Assembly: GCF_937927635.1 (NCBI RefSeq) | Contig: NZ_CALBRW010000012.1 | Location: forward strand, 1 to 64,000 | Direction of reading: 5' to 3' | DNA length: 64,000 nucleotides | Origin: an uncultured Microbacterium sp. | GTDB taxonomy: Bacteria > Actinomycetota > Actinomycetes > Actinomycetales > Microbacteriaceae | Shown here: one piece after another, positions 24,922 through 35,000 of the stretch | How the letters are laid out: each line of letters begins with the position of its first letter | How positions within the stretch are numbered: the stretch's first letter is position 1 | Notes under the pieces: model-generated | Database searches by the model: none | What the model saw: the letters and a program-made list of their open reading frames with translations, nothing else | What the model was told of the DNA's origin: nothing | Position numbers and translations under genes: made by a program

Positions 24922-25683
24922 TCATCGATCCGCTTGCCGCAGCGCTCCCATATCGCGATACCACTTGACGAGGACGAGGACGAGGATGATCGCATTGCAG
25001 AATGCCATCAGCGTGTACGCACCGAAGAACAGCAGATGCTGTCCGAGCAGGAGGAACATTGCGCAGAAGACGCCGTAATCGGTGGGGATCACCGCAATGG
25101 CGTGAAGCGCGCTCGTAGACGTGGTCCAGGCTCTTGTCTTTCCACCCGTTTCACGCACGGACAGCAGATCCTTGAGGACCATGCCGAAGAACGTCAGGTT
25201 GTCGACGAAGACATAGAGCATCGGGACGAGGAGCCACACGACCGGAAGATCGAAGTCTCGGTACGCCGTGATCAGCACTGCCATGTGGAGTGCCGTGACT
25301 TTGGCGGCGTCGACCGTGTGGTCCAGCCATTCTCCTTGAGGCGACCCTCCTCCACGCAAGCGTGCGAGCTGTCCGTCTGCAGAGTCGAAGGCGTAGCCGA
25401 GCAGGAGGAGTATGCACACTGTCACGCCCACCCACCACTCCGGACGCATGATCGCGAGCACGGCGACCGCGGAGAATGTCAGCAGTGCGCTGATGCCGGT
25501 CACTCCGTTCGGCGTGAGCCGGGCGATGTACGCCCACGCTGCAATCTGGCGGCCAAGCGGGCGGTTGACATAGCGCGAGTACGCGGGGGTGCCGGCTGAG
25601 GGTTTCTGTGCAGCTTCGAGCCGCTGAACGGCAGCACGGTGCGCGGTGAAGAAGCCTCCGGACGTGCCAATACTCATCTTCAC
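24922..25683 (-). CDS. CDP-alcohol phosphatidyltransferase family protein
   Basis: A 253-residue membrane enzyme with the complete CDP-alcohol transferase signature: Asp100 and Asp103-Gly in DSADG, Ala-Arg at 107-108, Gly117, Asp121 and Asp125. Five to six hydrophobic helices surround it. The family joins a CDP-activated lipid or polyol to an alcohol such as inositol phosphate or glycerol phosphate. In this polysaccharide cluster it might make a lipid carrier or a phosphoinositol-type substituent. The start is a GTG close to a GGGGAGG site, and an ATG two codons later is possible. Confidence 0.8.
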   Translation of the reverse strand: MKMSIGTSGGFFTAHRAAVQRLEAAQKPSAGTPAYSRYVNRPLGRQIAAWAYIARLTPNGVTGISALLTFSAVAVLAIMRPEWWVGVTVCILLLLGYAFDSADGQLARLRGGGSPQGEWLDHTVDAAKVTALHMAVLITAYRDFDLPVVWLLVPMLYVFVDNLTFFGMVLKDLLSVRETGGKTRAWTTSTSALHAIAVIPTDYGVFCAMFLLLGQHLLFFGAYTLMAFCNAIILVLVLVKWYRDMGALRQADR

Positions 25684-25885
25684 GCATCCTCCCCAGGTTG
25701 CCGTAGGCTGTCGCTCATCACGCGGTGGCTCATCACGGCATCATCGCGAGTATATCGATCCATGTGTCCCCGATGACGAGGTGGCTGTTACGCTTGCGCT
25801 GATCGGCGTCGCGAGGGGAATCGGCTGAGCCGGTCGTCTGGGCTTGTGCTGATCCCCTGCGGACAGGCACATGAGGGGATCGCTA

Positions 25886-27367
25886 ATGCGCTTGGAAATA
25901 CGGCTGGGACGGCGCACGCTGAGGCGCTGGCAGCAGGTGCTGATCGGACGGCTGTCTGATCTGGATGACGTCGAGGTCGCGGTACGCGTCGTCGATGAAC
26001 CCCGGTGGCCGATGCAGGCCAGCTGGGAGAGGCTGCTCCGTTTGGAGCGGCGACTGCATGGTCTCGAGGAGGGGCTGCTGGCAGCGACGCAGGTGAGGTC
26101 CACTGCGCGCGATGGCTGGGAGCCTGACACGATTCTCGATCTGACCACGGCGCCGATCTCAGGTGCCTGGACTGTGCGCTACGAGGACGGCTACGGCGAA
26201 CCCGCGGCTGCTTCCTCATTGCGTGCAGGGGGTTTTCCGATCGTGACCGTCGTCGACGGCGCGGGGGCCGTTCGTGCCCAGGGCCGCCCTGGCAGCGAAC
26301 TGCCAGGGCTGTACGCTTCGGCACTCGCCGACCTGAGCGCCGGAGTGGTGACGTTGATCGTCGGCGCGGTCGCCGGACGACGCTTCGCGCCCCCGGCGGA
26401 CGCTCTCCGCGCTCCGAGCCGGCCACGCTCCCTGGTGGAGGTCGGTATCCGTCGGGTGGCCGGTGCGTTGGTGCGCAAGGCGTACAGCATTCTGTATCGC
26501 GCACCGCACTGGCGTGTCGGATGGCGGAGCATCGACGATGCCGGTGCGATCGTCCAGGACTCGCTTCCGCAGGGTCCGTGGCACGATCTCCCCGATGACG
26601 GGCGTCGTTTCTACGCAGACCCTTTCCCCTTTGAGCATGAGGGACGAACATATCTGTTCGTCGAGGATTTCGACCACGCGGTCGGCCGCGCGGGGATCTC
26701 GGTCGTGCCCTGGACGGCGGAGGGCCCTGACGGTGCACCGGTGCGCGTCCTCGCACACGACGTGCATCTGTCCTACCCCTTCGTGCTCGAGCATGATGGC
26801 GACATCTGGATGATTCCGGAGACTTCCGGCGCAAGGACCATCGAGCTGTACCGAGCTGTTCAGTTTCCGTCGACATGGGAACGGCACAGCGTTCTGGTGA
26901 CCGGCGTGGAGGCCAGTGACAGCACACCGTTCCAACATGATGGGCGCTGGTGGCTCACCGCCACAGTGGGCGATGGCGGATCGCTGTCCGACAGTCTCTG
27001 GGTCTGGTCGGCTCCCGACTTGAGGGGGCCGTGGGTGGCGCACCGCAACAACCCGGTTCTCGTCGACATCTCCAGCGCGCGCCCCGCAGGAAGAGTGGTT
27101 CGTCACGAGGGACGCCTCCTTCGCCCGGTGCAGGATTGCAGTGCAGGCTATGGCGCGGCGCTTGCGATCGCGGAGATCACTCGACTGGATGACGATGCGT
27201 TCGAGCAGCGCGTCGTTCGTCGCTTTGCTCCCGGTGAGGCGTGGCGGGGAACCCGCCTGCACACTCTGAACATCGCCGGGGGCATTGAGACCATAGACGG
27301 ATCGGCCTACGCGCCGCGGTTCCGTCGTCGTCGCGAAGTGTCACCCCACCCGGCTGACGCGGGATGA
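25886..27367 (+). CDS. GINT1-like five-bladed propeller protein
   Basis: About 493 residues. Residues 1-190 resemble the formyltransferase-like N-terminus seen in surface-polysaccharide proteins (ILDLTTAPISGAWTVRYEDGYGE). Residues 210-480 resemble the propeller of glucosamine inositolphosphorylceramide transferase 1-like proteins: FYADPFPFEHEGRTYLFVED, then YPFVLEHDGDIWMIPE, then FQHDGRWWLTAT and LRPVQDCSAGYG. Activity in bacteria is not established. AGGGG at 25874 supports the ATG at 25886 over the one at 25871. Its stop overlaps the flippase start (ATGA). The CDP-alcohol transferase lies just upstream on the other strand. Confidence 0.65.
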   Translation: MRLEIRLGRRTLRRWQQVLIGRLSDLDDVEVAVRVVDEPRWPMQASWERLLRLERRLHGLEEGLLAATQVRSTARDGWEPDTILDLTTAPISGAWTVRYEDGYGEPAAASSLRAGGFPIVTVVDGAGAVRAQGRPGSELPGLYASALADLSAGVVTLIVGAVAGRRFAPPADALRAPSRPRSLVEVGIRRVAGALVRKAYSILYRAPHWRVGWRSIDDAGAIVQDSLPQGPWHDLPDDGRRFYADPFPFEHEGRTYLFVEDFDHAVGRAGISVVPWTAEGPDGAPVRVLAHDVHLSYPFVLEHDGDIWMIPETSGARTIELYRAVQFPSTWERHSVLVTGVEASDSTPFQHDGRWWLTATVGDGGSLSDSLWVWSAPDLRGPWVAHRNNPVLVDISSARPAGRVVRHEGRLLRPVQDCSAGYGAALAIAEITRLDDDAFEQRVVRRFAPGEAWRGTRLHTLNIAGGIETIDGSAYAPRFRRRREVSPHPADAG

Positions 27368-28566
27368 AGCGGTTCGCTCTCGCGGCAGTGACAGCGCAGG
27401 GCGTTCAGGCCGTCGTCAGCTTCGTACTGCAGATCCTCGTCCTGCGACTGCTCGGTGTGAGCGACTACGGCCGCTTCGCCATCCTGTACGGCGTCATCGT
27501 GCTCGCGATGGCCCTGGTCTCCGGGCTCGTCGGAGATTCTCTGGTCGTCCTCCATCGCGAGCATCGTGACATCAGGGCGGCCCTGGAGCTGATGACGCTG
27601 TGGACGAGTGCAGGCATGGCGATCCTCGCTGCGAGTGCGGCACTGCTCACTGGGTTCGTCGACGCAGCCGAGGCCGCGGCGTTCGGAGTCGCGCTGATTC
27701 TGTTCACCGTGATGGAGGTCGTGCGGCGGCTGCTGGTGGCTCATATGAGGTTCATCCGTGCCGCGCTGGGCGACGTCGTCGGCTTCATCTGCGCGATGGC
27801 CGTGGTGATCCCGTTCTGGCACGGGCGAGGGCTTGCCTTGTCGACGTTCCTGCTGGCCATGGCGATGGGGCAGGCCGTTGCGATCATCGTCGGTGTATCG
27901 ATGCTGCCGAGGGAGGAACGGTTCCTGGTGCTGCCGAGGTCACCTGATTTCGGCACGGTCTGGCGGTACGGATTCTGGCGTGCTCTCCAGCAGACGCTTC
28001 GGCCGGGTCTTTTCACCGTTGTCCGGATGCTCGTCCAGGCGTTCGCGGGCATCGCCGCGGTGGGACTCCTGGAGGCAGCGCGCACTTACGTCTCACCGCT
28101 CACCCTCGTCGTAGGCAGCTTTTCGTCTCTGCTCTTCGTCCGCTTTGCCGACCGCGCGAAGGCCGGCCGTCGCGGATCGCTTCGGGAAGCGGATCGTGTC
28201 GTGATCCTGCTGCTGCTGCTGTCGGTTGTGCTGGGAGGTGTTGCACTCGCAGCGGCTCCAGTGGTCGGACCCGTGGTATTCAACGTGGATCTCGATCTGG
28301 CCTCCGTCATCAGCTGGGTCGCATACGGGATGTCGGTGGCGATGGTGACGCCGTACGGTGCGCTGAGCGCTGTTTCGGGTCGGCAGATGGTCGTGTTCCT
28401 CATCCGGTTCGGCGACACGATGCTCGGCATCCTCCTCTCGGCGTTGGCGCTGGCACTGGGCGTGCCGTTCGCATTGGTGCCATTCCTCCTGGCGATTGCG
28501 TCACTGCTCGGAGGCGTCGGCCTCAGGGTGGTCGCAGCCAGAGGTGAAGCCGGGCGCGGGGCGTGA
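27364..28566 (+). CDS. Wzx-type polysaccharide flippase
   Basis: A 400-residue integral membrane protein with roughly eleven to twelve hydrophobic segments and the MOP-superfamily start FALAAVTAQGVQAVVSFVLQ followed by LLGVSDYGRFAILYG. It probably flips lipid-linked repeat units across the membrane. The start is coupled to the propeller gene by a 4-bp overlap. The co-polymerase and polymerase genes follow, giving a Wzx-Wzz-Wzy order. Confidence 0.78.
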   Translation: MKRFALAAVTAQGVQAVVSFVLQILVLRLLGVSDYGRFAILYGVIVLAMALVSGLVGDSLVVLHREHRDIRAALELMTLWTSAGMAILAASAALLTGFVDAAEAAAFGVALILFTVMEVVRRLLVAHMRFIRAALGDVVGFICAMAVVIPFWHGRGLALSTFLLAMAMGQAVAIIVGVSMLPREERFLVLPRSPDFGTVWRYGFWRALQQTLRPGLFTVVRMLVQAFAGIAAVGLLEAARTYVSPLTLVVGSFSSLLFVRFADRAKAGRRGSLREADRVVILLLLLSVVLGGVALAAAPVVGPVVFNVDLDLASVISWVAYGMSVAMVTPYGALSAVSGRQMVVFLIRFGDTMLGILLSALALALGVPFALVPFLLAIASLLGGVGLRVVAARGEAGRGA

Positions 28567-28612
28567 AGGTCGGGCCTGTCGCTGGATGCTAAGTTGATTC
28601 AGCCAGTGCCGT

Positions 28613-30016
28613 ATGACACCTGTGCCGACTAGGGGAGGGCTCTTGGAGGACGTTCCGTATGGCCGCATCCTGCGAGAAGGGTGGGCCATCATCCTTCTCG
28701 CAACGATACTGGGGGCGGCAGTCGCTTACGGCATCACAGTGCCTATGCCGCGAACATATGCAGCGTCGTCGACGCTGATCCTGCAGGTCGAGTCCGAGCA
28801 GGCCTCCCTGTTCGAGCGCAACCAGTTCAGTCAGGCGCGCATCAAGTCCTATCCGCCGCTCGTGGACAGCCCAGAGGTCGTCGACGGTGTCCGCCGGGAT
28901 CTTGAGCTCGATCCCGCGAAATACAGCGACCGCGACATCATGAAGATGCTGTCAGCGGAGAACACCACCGACACAGTGCTCCTGGTCGTGTCGGCGCAGG
29001 CGCCGACGGCCAAGATGTCGGAGGAGATGGCGAATTCAGCGGCGAAGCACACGTCCGCCCTCATCGAGGACACAGAGAACACGCCAGGCGATACGCGCTA
29101 CACCGTGACGATGCGACAGGTGCTGCCGGCGACCGCGCCGGTGTCCCCCATCTCGCCGCAGACGCTGCCGATCGTCGGGCTCGGGCTCATCCTCGGCCTT
29201 GCCATCGGCGCGATCGTTTCGGTGTACCGTACGACGACGAATCGACGGCTTCACACGATCTCCGACGTGCGCAAGGCCTGCGGACTTCCGGTCGTCGGTC
29301 GGGTTCCGCGTCGTTCCCGGATAAGTCCGAGCGGGCGACGTTCGCAGGAAGTGCAGAACGCGGCATATGCGGAGACCGTCAGTAACGTGGTGGCGCTTGC
29401 GGGCGCCGACCACCGGGGGATAGCGATCATGTCGGCCTCACCGCTGCCGCTCGAGCCCCAGGCTGTGGAGGGATTGGCTCTCGCGTACGCCGAGCTGGGA
29501 CGGAACGCGCAGATCGAGGATCTGCGGAGTCCCGCCGAGCAGGTCGCGCTGCGGGCGGAGGATGACGAGCCCCACTCGGAGGTCGAGCCCGACCCGGAGG
29601 TCGAGCCCGACTCGGAGGTCGAGGCCGACCCGGAGGTCGAGGCCTACCCGGAGGTCGAGGCCTATCCCGATTCCGCGCCGCGGCACGCAGCCGTTCCCGT
29701 CGCCGACGTCCTGAGCAGGATCGACGCGCTTGATCCCGCAGATGATATCGCGATCGCTCTTCTGGAGCCGGGCATGACGGGCGCAGTGGCGGAGTTCGCT
29801 GCGCACGATATCCCGATCATCATCAGCTGCCGTGCCGGCGAGACGACGGTGACCGACTTGATCTCCGTCAGCATGCGGCTGCAGGTGATGGGGATCCGCG
29901 CTCTGGGCGTTCTCATGACGGGGGCCTTGAACGGGACTGATGGTGCTGTCGCGGAATCCTGGAGGGCGTCGGACCGCTACGCGTCCGCGTCGCAGGGCGA
30001 TGCACCGACTCCATGA
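28613..30016 (+). CDS. Wzz-like polysaccharide co-polymerase with degenerate kinase domain
   Basis: About 467 residues from the ATG at 28613. A better ribosome site (GGGGAGGG) precedes the TTG at 28643, which would give 457 residues. Two membrane helices, near residues 24-45 and 184-205, flank an extracellular Wzz domain. The cytoplasmic part from about 260 aligns by eye with a BY-kinase (GIAIMSASP, then EGLALAYAELGR and EDLRSP), but the Walker A GKS is missing (PLPLEPQAVEG). It probably controls chain length without phosphotransfer. An acidic hexapeptide repeat lies near residues 323-352. Confidence 0.75.
   Translation: MTPVPTRGGLLEDVPYGRILREGWAIILLATILGAAVAYGITVPMPRTYAASSTLILQVESEQASLFERNQFSQARIKSYPPLVDSPEVVDGVRRDLELDPAKYSDRDIMKMLSAENTTDTVLLVVSAQAPTAKMSEEMANSAAKHTSALIEDTENTPGDTRYTVTMRQVLPATAPVSPISPQTLPIVGLGLILGLAIGAIVSVYRTTTNRRLHTISDVRKACGLPVVGRVPRRSRISPSGRRSQEVQNAAYAETVSNVVALAGADHRGIAIMSASPLPLEPQAVEGLALAYAELGRNAQIEDLRSPAEQVALRAEDDEPHSEVEPDPEVEPDSEVEADPEVEAYPEVEAYPDSAPRHAAVPVADVLSRIDALDPADDIAIALLEPGMTGAVAEFAAHDIPIIISCRAGETTVTDLISVSMRLQVMGIRALGVLMTGALNGTDGAVAESWRASDRYASASQGDAPTP
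29577..29666 (+). repeat. 18-bp tandem repeat coding for acidic hexapeptides
   Basis: Five in-frame units beginning CGGAGGTCGAG, spaced 18 bp (29577, 29595, 29613, 29631, 29649). They encode variants of PEVEPD, SEVEAD and PEVEAY inside the co-polymerase gene, a likely site of length variation by slippage. Confidence 0.8.
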
Positions 30017-31262
30017 CGTCAGAACTCCTCCGGATTCCGCGGGGGGAGAAGTTCCAGAGCGGCTGCCGTCACCACGACACGGAGACGCGCGCGCACCGAG
30101 TCGTGACCGCATCGCGGTCGTGGGATTGCTCTTCCTGCTCCTGGTGGTCGCCGTGGTCCCCTGGCGCAAGGATTCCATCTACACGGGCGGAGTCGACCCG
30201 GTCGTCGTGATCAAGGCCGGGGTCTCCCTCGTGACCTTGGGCGGCGCGGTGCTGCTCTGGCTGCGCACCCGCGTACGCGTGCCGATAGGTATCGGGCCCG
30301 CTTTCGCGATCTCCCTGGTGCTTCTGATCTCGCTGCTCGGTTCGGTCGTCGCGGGGAATGCGACGGCGACTTCGGTACTGGTCGTCCGCATGTTCATCGT
30401 GATGCTCACGGTGCTCCTCCTCCTCTCTGCTGTGCCATGGCTGCACGCCGTGTCGTGCCTGCTCTCTGCGATGGCGCTGGTGGCCGTGCTCGCAGCCTCG
30501 ACTGGTGTCGGAACGATTCTCAGCGAGGGGCGACTCGGCGGCGGGTTACCCGAGATCCATCCGAACGAGCTGGCTTCGCTTTCGGCGGTGCCGCTGATCG
30601 GAGGCATCGTGCTCGTGCTTCGCAGAGGGGTGCGGCTGTGGGCGCTGACTGTCGTGGTGGTGCTGTTCGCCATCGTGGTCGCTTCCGGCTCCCGGACGGC
30701 GCTGCTCGCGGTCGCTCTGGCCGTCGTCGTCGCACTGCTGTCGAACGGCAGACTAGGGCGCGGCGTCGTCATAGCACTCCTGGTCGCGCTTCCGTTCTCG
30801 TATGCGATCGCTTCGTTCACCGACGTCTTCGAGAGCCTCGCGTCCCGGGGCGGTGCGACGGAGGCGACGGGGACTCTGGATTCGAGATTCAACGCATGGC
30901 GGCCGGTACTCGCGTGGGCGTGGGCCTCCTGGGAGAAGTGGATAGGCGTCGGCCTCTCGGTGAAGGAGGTCGCGGTCGATGACAAGTGGGTGCCCGTGCA
31001 GGTGCTCGACAGCAGCTGGGTGTCACTTCTCGCCCAGAGCGGGATCATCGGGTTCGTCCTCTCGGCAGCACTGCTCGTATGGTGCGCGCTGAATGCCCTG
31101 CTCTCTCGTGAGAGACGCGGCCTGATGCTGCCGCTGCTCACGCTCATCCTCGTGGGATCCCTCACGGAGAGCGGCCTGGTCGACAGCGCGGTCCCGTTCG
31201 TCGTCTTCCTCACTGCGGCAAGCGTGCTCACGCACCGGTCCCGCTCATCGCCACTGGCGTAG
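30000..31262 (+). CDS. O-antigen ligase/polymerase-like membrane protein (Wzy-like)
   Basis: About 420 residues with roughly ten to eleven membrane segments. A conserved extracytoplasmic region, GLPEIHPNELASL, then SRTALLAVALAVVVAL, then TLDSRFNAWRPVLAWAW, is typical of the Wzy/WaaL family. It probably polymerises or ligates repeat units outside the membrane. The frame opens at 29940; the ATG at 30000, overlapping the co-polymerase by 17 bases, is the likely start. Confidence 0.75.
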   Translation: MHRLHDVRTPPDSAGGEVPERLPSPRHGDARAPSRDRIAVVGLLFLLLVVAVVPWRKDSIYTGGVDPVVVIKAGVSLVTLGGAVLLWLRTRVRVPIGIGPAFAISLVLLISLLGSVVAGNATATSVLVVRMFIVMLTVLLLLSAVPWLHAVSCLLSAMALVAVLAASTGVGTILSEGRLGGGLPEIHPNELASLSAVPLIGGIVLVLRRGVRLWALTVVVVLFAIVVASGSRTALLAVALAVVVALLSNGRLGRGVVIALLVALPFSYAIASFTDVFESLASRGGATEATGTLDSRFNAWRPVLAWAWASWEKWIGVGLSVKEVAVDDKWVPVQVLDSSWVSLLAQSGIIGFVLSAALLVWCALNALLSRERRGLMLPLLTLILVGSLTESGLVDSAVPFVVFLTAASVLTHRSRSSPLA

Positions 31263-31309
31263 GATCTTCGACGTCGCGCACCCTGTGCGGCTTGAGACGA
31301 GGTGGCGCG

Positions 31310-31945
31310 GTGTCCGATTCGACTGCTGGCAAGGGTCCTCGACGTGGATGGCTGATAATCGCGGTCATTGCCGTGGTGCTTGTCGCCGGCGGGATCACCT
31401 GGGCAGTCCTCGCCGGAGGCGCGCGCACCCCGGCGGATGCGGGCGCCTCAGCAATTCCCACGGCCTCCGGCACGCCAGTTCCCACCACACCGGCTGTCTT
31501 TCCCACGCCGACGGCTGGAGGAACCGCTCCCGTCGACAAATCGGCGAAGCCCATCGAAGTGTCTCCCACGGCGACGGCTCAGCCGATGCCGGGCGCGTTC
31601 GTGACGCTTGCGTCGATCCAGGCCGTGACCGCCGGACGGGACATCCCAGGCGAGAAGTCCGGTCCCGCAGTCGAGGTGGCGGTCCAGCTCGTGAACGACT
31701 CGGACAAGGCGATCGACAGCGGGAACTCGGGCGTGACCCTGACCTATGGCGGTGACGACCGCACGCCGGCGGTGGTCCTGACCGACGCGAGAGCGGTCAA
31801 CTGGCCCGCTCGGATTCTGCCGGGGAAGAAGGCGACGGCAGTGTATTTCTTCGCCGTGCCTCTTGCGGTGACAGGGGATGTTCGTGTTACTGTCGACCTG
31901 TTGCCGTCGGGACCCGACGTCGTATTCGTTGGGCCACGCCCGTAA
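31310..31945 (+). CDS. Membrane-anchored extracytoplasmic protein of unknown function
   Basis: A 211-residue protein. One N-terminal membrane helix (WLIIAVIAVVLVAGGITWAV) is followed by a Pro/Thr/Ala linker and a 100-residue beta-rich domain (AVEVAVQLVNDSDKAIDSGN, then VFVGPRP). The domain resembles DUF4352-like immunoglobulin folds. There is no lipobox. The GTG at 31310 has GACGAGG upstream and is preferred over the TTG at 31292. TAGGAT at 31260-31265 may be its -10. It may be a helper or structural part of the polysaccharide machinery. Confidence 0.6.
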   Translation: MSDSTAGKGPRRGWLIIAVIAVVLVAGGITWAVLAGGARTPADAGASAIPTASGTPVPTTPAVFPTPTAGGTAPVDKSAKPIEVSPTATAQPMPGAFVTLASIQAVTAGRDIPGEKSGPAVEVAVQLVNDSDKAIDSGNSGVTLTYGGDDRTPAVVLTDARAVNWPARILPGKKATAVYFFAVPLAVTGDVRVTVDLLPSGPDVVFVGPRP

Positions 31946-32010
31946 AACGAGGGCACATGGGGATTTGCGGGTGACGCCTGGGAAGCGTCGCACGTCTGAG
32001 TAGCTGGGGA

Positions 32011-35000
32011 ATGCTGGTGGGCGATTTCTTCGTACCTGCGCGACGGCGCAGTGTGTCTGTGGGCTTGGCGCTCCTGGCCGTGGTCGCTGTTATCACGGCT
32101 CTGCTCACAGTAGGTGAGTCGGCTCGGGCCGACGTGACCCCGCCGGATGGCGAGGCATCCACCGTCACCGCCGATGCCCTCCCCACGGTGCAGATCAACG
32201 GCATCGTCTGGGATCAGGAGATCGTCGGCAACGTCGTTTACGCGGTCGGGCAGTTCAGTTCTGCCCGCCCCGCGGGTGCTGCAGCAGGCACGAACGAGAC
32301 CCCGCGGTCCAACATACTCGCGTACAACCTGACGACGGGTGAACTGATCACGTCGTTCGCGCCGACGATCAACGCGCAGGTGCGGCAGGTCGCTGCATCG
32401 CCGGACGGCACCCGGCTCTACATCGTGGGTGACTTCACGAGCGTCAACGGTCAGACCCGGAACCGCGTCGCGGCGTTCGATCTGCCCAGCGGCGCGCTTT
32501 CCGATTTCAACCCCAATGTCAGTGGGGCGGCCTCCGGCGTCGATGCGACGAACTCGGCGGTCTACATCACAGGATCGTTCTGGAGGGTCTCCGGACAGGA
32601 TCGAGAGGGAGCGGCGGCACTGACCAGAGCCGGAGCACTGTTGCCGTGGGCTCCGGTGCTCGGTGACCGACAGGGAAAGGTCGTCCTGGTCTCGCCTGAC
32701 CAGAGCAAAGTGGTGCTGGGAGGCGCATTCCCCACACTGAACGGCAGTGCCAACCCGGGTTATGGCCTGGGGATGGTCGACGCTCAGACCGGGGCCCTGC
32801 TGCCCTTCAGCACGAACGGCATCGTGCGCGACGCGGGCAATGACTCCGCCATCCTCTCGTTGAAGAGCGATGGGGAATCGCTCTACGGATCCGGTTACGT
32901 CTTCGGGGACGGTGGCAACCTGGAAGGGAGCTTCCGTGCGGACTGGGCGTCGGGCAACCTGGTGTGGGTGAATGACTGCCACGGTGACACATACGACGTG
33001 CAGCCATTCGGCGACGCGCTCTATCAGGCCGGACACTCCCACTATTGCGGCAGTCTCGTGGACGGTTTCCCCCAGAGCGACCCCGACTGGAACTTCTACC
33101 GCGCATTGGCCGTGAGCAAGGATGTGCAGCGGATCACTCCTCCCAGCCTGAACAACGGATATGCGGAGTTCGCGGGCAACCCTCAGCCGAAGCTTCTGCA
33201 CTGGTTCCCCGCCATGAACACCGGCACGGTCAGTGGCGCGTACCAGGGGCCGTGGACAGTCAACGGGAACTCGGAATATCTCGTCTACGGCGGAGAGTTC
33301 ACGCGAGTGAACGACAAGGGCCAGCAGGGCCTGGTGAGATTCGCCGTTCCGGCGAAGTCCACCAACCAGCAGGGGCCGCAGATGTGGAACGCCGACTGGA
33401 TGCCCACCGCGACGAACGTCGCGGGCGGTGCCCTGCGGATCTCCTGGCCGTCGAACTGGGATCGCGACAGCGAATACCTGAAGTACGAAGTGCTCCGTGA
33501 CGGCGTGGTGGTGAAGACGTTCGATTCATTGCGTTCGAAGAAGGCGGACTGGGGTGTACCCGCATTCGGGTGGGTGGACTCCAGCGTGGTGAGCGGGACT
33601 TCTTACTCCTATCGCGTACGAGCGACAGACCAGCAGGGGCACGCAGCGATGAGCGGCACGGTCACGGCGACGGCATCGGGCGCGTCCACTGACAGTGCGT
33701 ATCGCGCCGCCGTGCTGAAGGATTCGCCGCGGAACTATTGGCCTCTCGGTGAGGCATCCGGCGCGACTGCCTACGACTGGGCGGGCGGATCGGATATGAC
33801 TCTGAACGGGTCCTACACGCGCAATCAGTCCGGTGCGCTCGCAGACGAGACCGGCAAGACGAGCACGCGATTCAACGGCAGCAACGCGTACGGCGCGTCC
33901 TCTGAGAAGATCGTCGCGCCCCAGGTGTTCACGATCGAGGCGTGGGTCCGCACCGACGCCAACGGTGGGCCCGGAGGAAAGATGGTCGGGTTCGGCAATG
34001 CCCAGACCGGGCTCTCATCGAACTACGATCGGCACATCTACATGGAGCCCAACGGTCGGATCACATTCGGTGTGTATCCAGGCTCCACACAGACAATCAC
34101 CTCCTCGGGCTCCTACAACGATGCGAAGTGGCACTACGTGGTGGCAACGCTGAGCGACAGTGGGATGAGCCTGTATGTCGACGGAGTGCGCGTCGCGCAG
34201 CGGACTGACGTATACAGCGGCCAGTACTACTACGGCTACTGGCGTGTTGGTGGCGACAGCACGTGGGGCGGCAACACCTACTTCAAGGGCTACCTCGAAG
34301 ACGTCGCCGTGTACGACTCCGTGCTCTCGCCACAGAGCATCGCAGCGCACTACACGGCAGCTGGACGCACCGCGCCCGGAGCCGTCAGCCCGGCCGATGT
34401 CTACGGTGCGGCGGTGTTCGGTCTGCACCCCGACCTCTACTGGCGGATGGATGAGACGACAGGCAGCCTCGCGAACGACTACTCCGGGAACGACCAGCCA
34501 GGCAGTTACCTGGGCGGCAGCACCAGGGGCGTCACGGGACCTCTCGTCGGTGTGGACAACCCGGGTGTGACATTCACCGGCGGGCAACTGGTCAGCAAGA
34601 ACTCGTTCGTCGATCCGAAGACATACTCCTTGGAGGCCTGGTTCAAGACGACCACGACGGCCGGGGGCAAGATCATCGGGTTCGGTTCGAGCAGTTCGAC
34701 CACGAACTCCGGAAGCACGGATCGTCACGTGTACATGACCAACACCGGGCAGCTCGTTTACGGGACGTATCCCGGCACCCAGGTGAGGCTGACGACGACA
34801 GCGAGCTACAACGACGGCAAGTGGCACCAGGTCGTCGCCACGCAGGGCCCGGCGGGTATGCGGTTGTATGTCGACGGCGTGCAGGCCGGATCGAATACGA
34901 CCACAGGGGCGCAGTCGTACACCGGTTACTGGCATGTCGGAGGTGACGTCACGTGGGGGCCCGGTGGAAATGCCTTCGCAGGCACGGTCGATGAGGTTGC

